Source: JABFRZ01 sp031413955 (GTDB taxonomy: Bacteria > Planctomycetota > UBA1135 > GCA-002686595). Taken from it: 6,728 nt of DNA. The notes beneath the pieces were generated by a model that ran no database searches, was not told the DNA's origin, and saw only the letters and a list, made by a program, of their open reading frames with translations. Positions within the stretch are counted from its first letter, which is position 1. Every line of letters starts with the position of its first letter. Positions 5,692-6,728 of the stretch are shown here, one piece after another. The stretch lies in the NCBI GenBank assembly GCA_031413955.1, contig JANOGB010000371.1, positions 1 through 6,728 on the forward strand, written 5' to 3'. A program made the position numbers and the translations under genes.

Positions 5692-6728
5692 ATGGCCAAG
5701 GACAAAGAACCGGAGAAGAAGCCCGCCAAGTCCCGGCGCAAGCCGCACCTCGACGAGCTCGACAAGAAGACGCTCGCGCTGATCACGAACACCGCCGACC
5801 GCGTGCACAAGAAGATCGACGCGCGCGGCCTGCCCGAGCTGCGTTTTCCCGAGCGCTCGCTGGCCAACGTGAAGTACGACCAGAAGGTCGGCTACTTCGA
5901 GCTCGGCAAGCAGACGAAGTCGCGCGCGCTCTCGGTCAACACGGTCAAGAACTTCGCCCAGACCCTGCGCCTGATGTCGATCAGCAAGGAGATGGTCGAG
6001 AACGACGACTTCGCCACCAAACGGGAGGCCTACTACGTCTCCAAGAACTGGGGCGACTGCAAGTTCGACGACCAGCCGGAGTCGGACGCCGTCATGGACG
6101 ACATCGAGGCGCTGGCCTCGCTCGACGGCCTCAGCCGCGAGCAACTGCGCTTCTACCCCGAGGAGCACGGCGGCTCGGTGGCCGGCAAGATGGTCGTCAT
6201 CGACCGCGACCCCGAGACCGGCGCCGTGGTCCGCATCGACTGCCAGGGCTTCGGCACGGGCTCGTACTCGATCCCGCACTCGGTCGAGCACCTGAAGTTC
6301 GAGACCGATGCGAAGTTCGTGCTCGCGATCGAAACGGGCGGCATGTTCCAGCGCCTGAACAACCACAAGTACTGGCAGAGCGCTTCGTGCATCCTGATCG
6401 AGACCGCCGGCGTGCCGACGCGCGCCACGCGCCGCTTCATCCGCATCCTCTCCGACCAGCACAAGCTGCCGGTGTACGCGTTCGTCGACTGCGACCCGTA
6501 CGGCATCGCGAACATCTACCGCACGCTGAAGGTCGGCTCGGGCAACATGGCCCACATCAACCGCTTCTTCTGCGTCCCGCAGGCGCAGTTCCTCGGCGTC
6601 ACGCCGCAGGACATCATCGACTTCAAGCTGCAGGACGCGACCCACAAGCTGCAGGAGGTCGACATCAAGCGCGCCAAGGACGCGCTCAAGAACGACCCCT
6701 TCTTCCAGGCCCACAAGCCCTGGCAGAA
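5692..6728 (+). CDS. top6A: DNA topoisomerase VI subunit A (type IIB, Spo11-related), 3' end outside the window
   Basis: The open frame gives 345 residues and runs off the window. Archaeal A subunits are about 360-390 residues, so only a short C-terminal piece should be missing. Topoisomerase VI is an A2B2 enzyme: A cuts both DNA strands through a tyrosine and B supplies ATPase gating. The N-terminus is Lys/Arg-rich (1-18). The winged-helix (5Y-CAP) domain spans about 75-150 and includes KREAYYVSK; by alignment with Spo11 the second Tyr, Y115, is the catalytic one. GFGTGSYSIP (187-195) leads into the Toprim domain, with E214 in AIETGGMFQRL and D266/D268 in VDCDPYG as the metal ligands. RATRRFIRIL (244-253) and DIKRAKDALKNDPFF (324-338) are also typical. 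All key residues seen are intact, so it looks functional. No B subunit gene lies upstream; archaea often have B just before A. Third positions are GC-rich like the neighbours, so no recent transfer is visible, while the protein is unusually Lys/Asp-rich. Confidence 0.95.
   Translation, partial: MAKDKEPEKKPAKSRRKPHLDELDKKTLALITNTADRVHKKIDARGLPELRFPERSLANVKYDQKVGYFELGKQTKSRALSVNTVKNFAQTLRLMSISKEMVENDDFATKREAYYVSKNWGDCKFDDQPESDAVMDDIEALASLDGLSREQLRFYPEEHGGSVAGKMVVIDRDPETGAVVRIDCQGFGTGSYSIPHSVEHLKFETDAKFVLAIETGGMFQRLNNHKYWQSASCILIETAGVPTRATRRFIRILSDQHKLPVYAFVDCDPYGIANIYRTLKVGSGNMAHINRFFCVPQAQFLGVTPQDIIDFKLQDATHKLQEVDIKRAKDALKNDPFFQAHKPWQ

Noticed and set aside
4913..5782. Open frame on the + strand opposite the lipoprotein gene (289 codons)
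   Set aside because: It is Arg/Gly/His-rich with no signal or domain, and it runs into top6A in another frame. The minus-strand frame has a lipobox.
5536..6714. Long open frame on the minus strand opposite top6A (392 codons)
   Set aside because: It is the antisense shadow of a clearly recognisable Top6A; its Val/Leu/Asp/Arg-rich composition is typical of reversed GC-rich codons.

Overview
This is a high-GC bacterial window in which third codon positions are almost always G or C and genes are separated by 33 to 152 bases. It carries five protein-coding genes, the last one cut by the window edge. No RNA gene, insertion sequence, CRISPR array or phage module was seen. The gene mix (a large sulfatase-like lipoprotein with a beta-rich front half, ending in a 'LQAIGY' tail, and a bacterial topoisomerase VI A subunit) is compatible with a Planctomycetota- or Myxococcota-like organism. 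This is an inference from style and not a placement.

Layout. Bases 1-149 hold no confident gene, only a GC-rich hairpin behind a purine tract. On the + strand, 150-2267 encodes a sulfatase-fold (alkaline-phosphatase superfamily) lipoprotein whose nucleophile position is Thr in place of the Cys/Ser of true sulfatases. After 65 bases comes a CAT-type APC amino-acid permease (2333-3892). That gene converges on a minus-strand gene for a permuted papain-fold (YiiX/YebB-like) cysteine hydrolase (3926-4510). An inverted repeat there covers both stop codons. Further right on the minus strand is a 296-residue lipoprotein of unknown function (4649-5539), with a perfect 20-bp palindrome after its stop. 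Its start faces, across a 152-bp divergent spacer, the start of a topoisomerase VI subunit A gene (5692 to the window end).

How the genes relate. Nothing joins the five into one pathway. The sulfatase-like protein and the permease may be co-transcribed, and the two minus-strand genes may be as well, although the palindrome between them argues for separate units. The most notable item is the topoisomerase VI A subunit. Type IIB topoisomerases are typical of archaea and plants and are patchy in bacteria. The copy here keeps its catalytic tyrosine and its Toprim acidic residues. No B (ATPase) subunit is present upstream, so the partner must lie downstream of the window, lie elsewhere, or be missing. 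I do not see convincing evidence of a wholly undescribed system.
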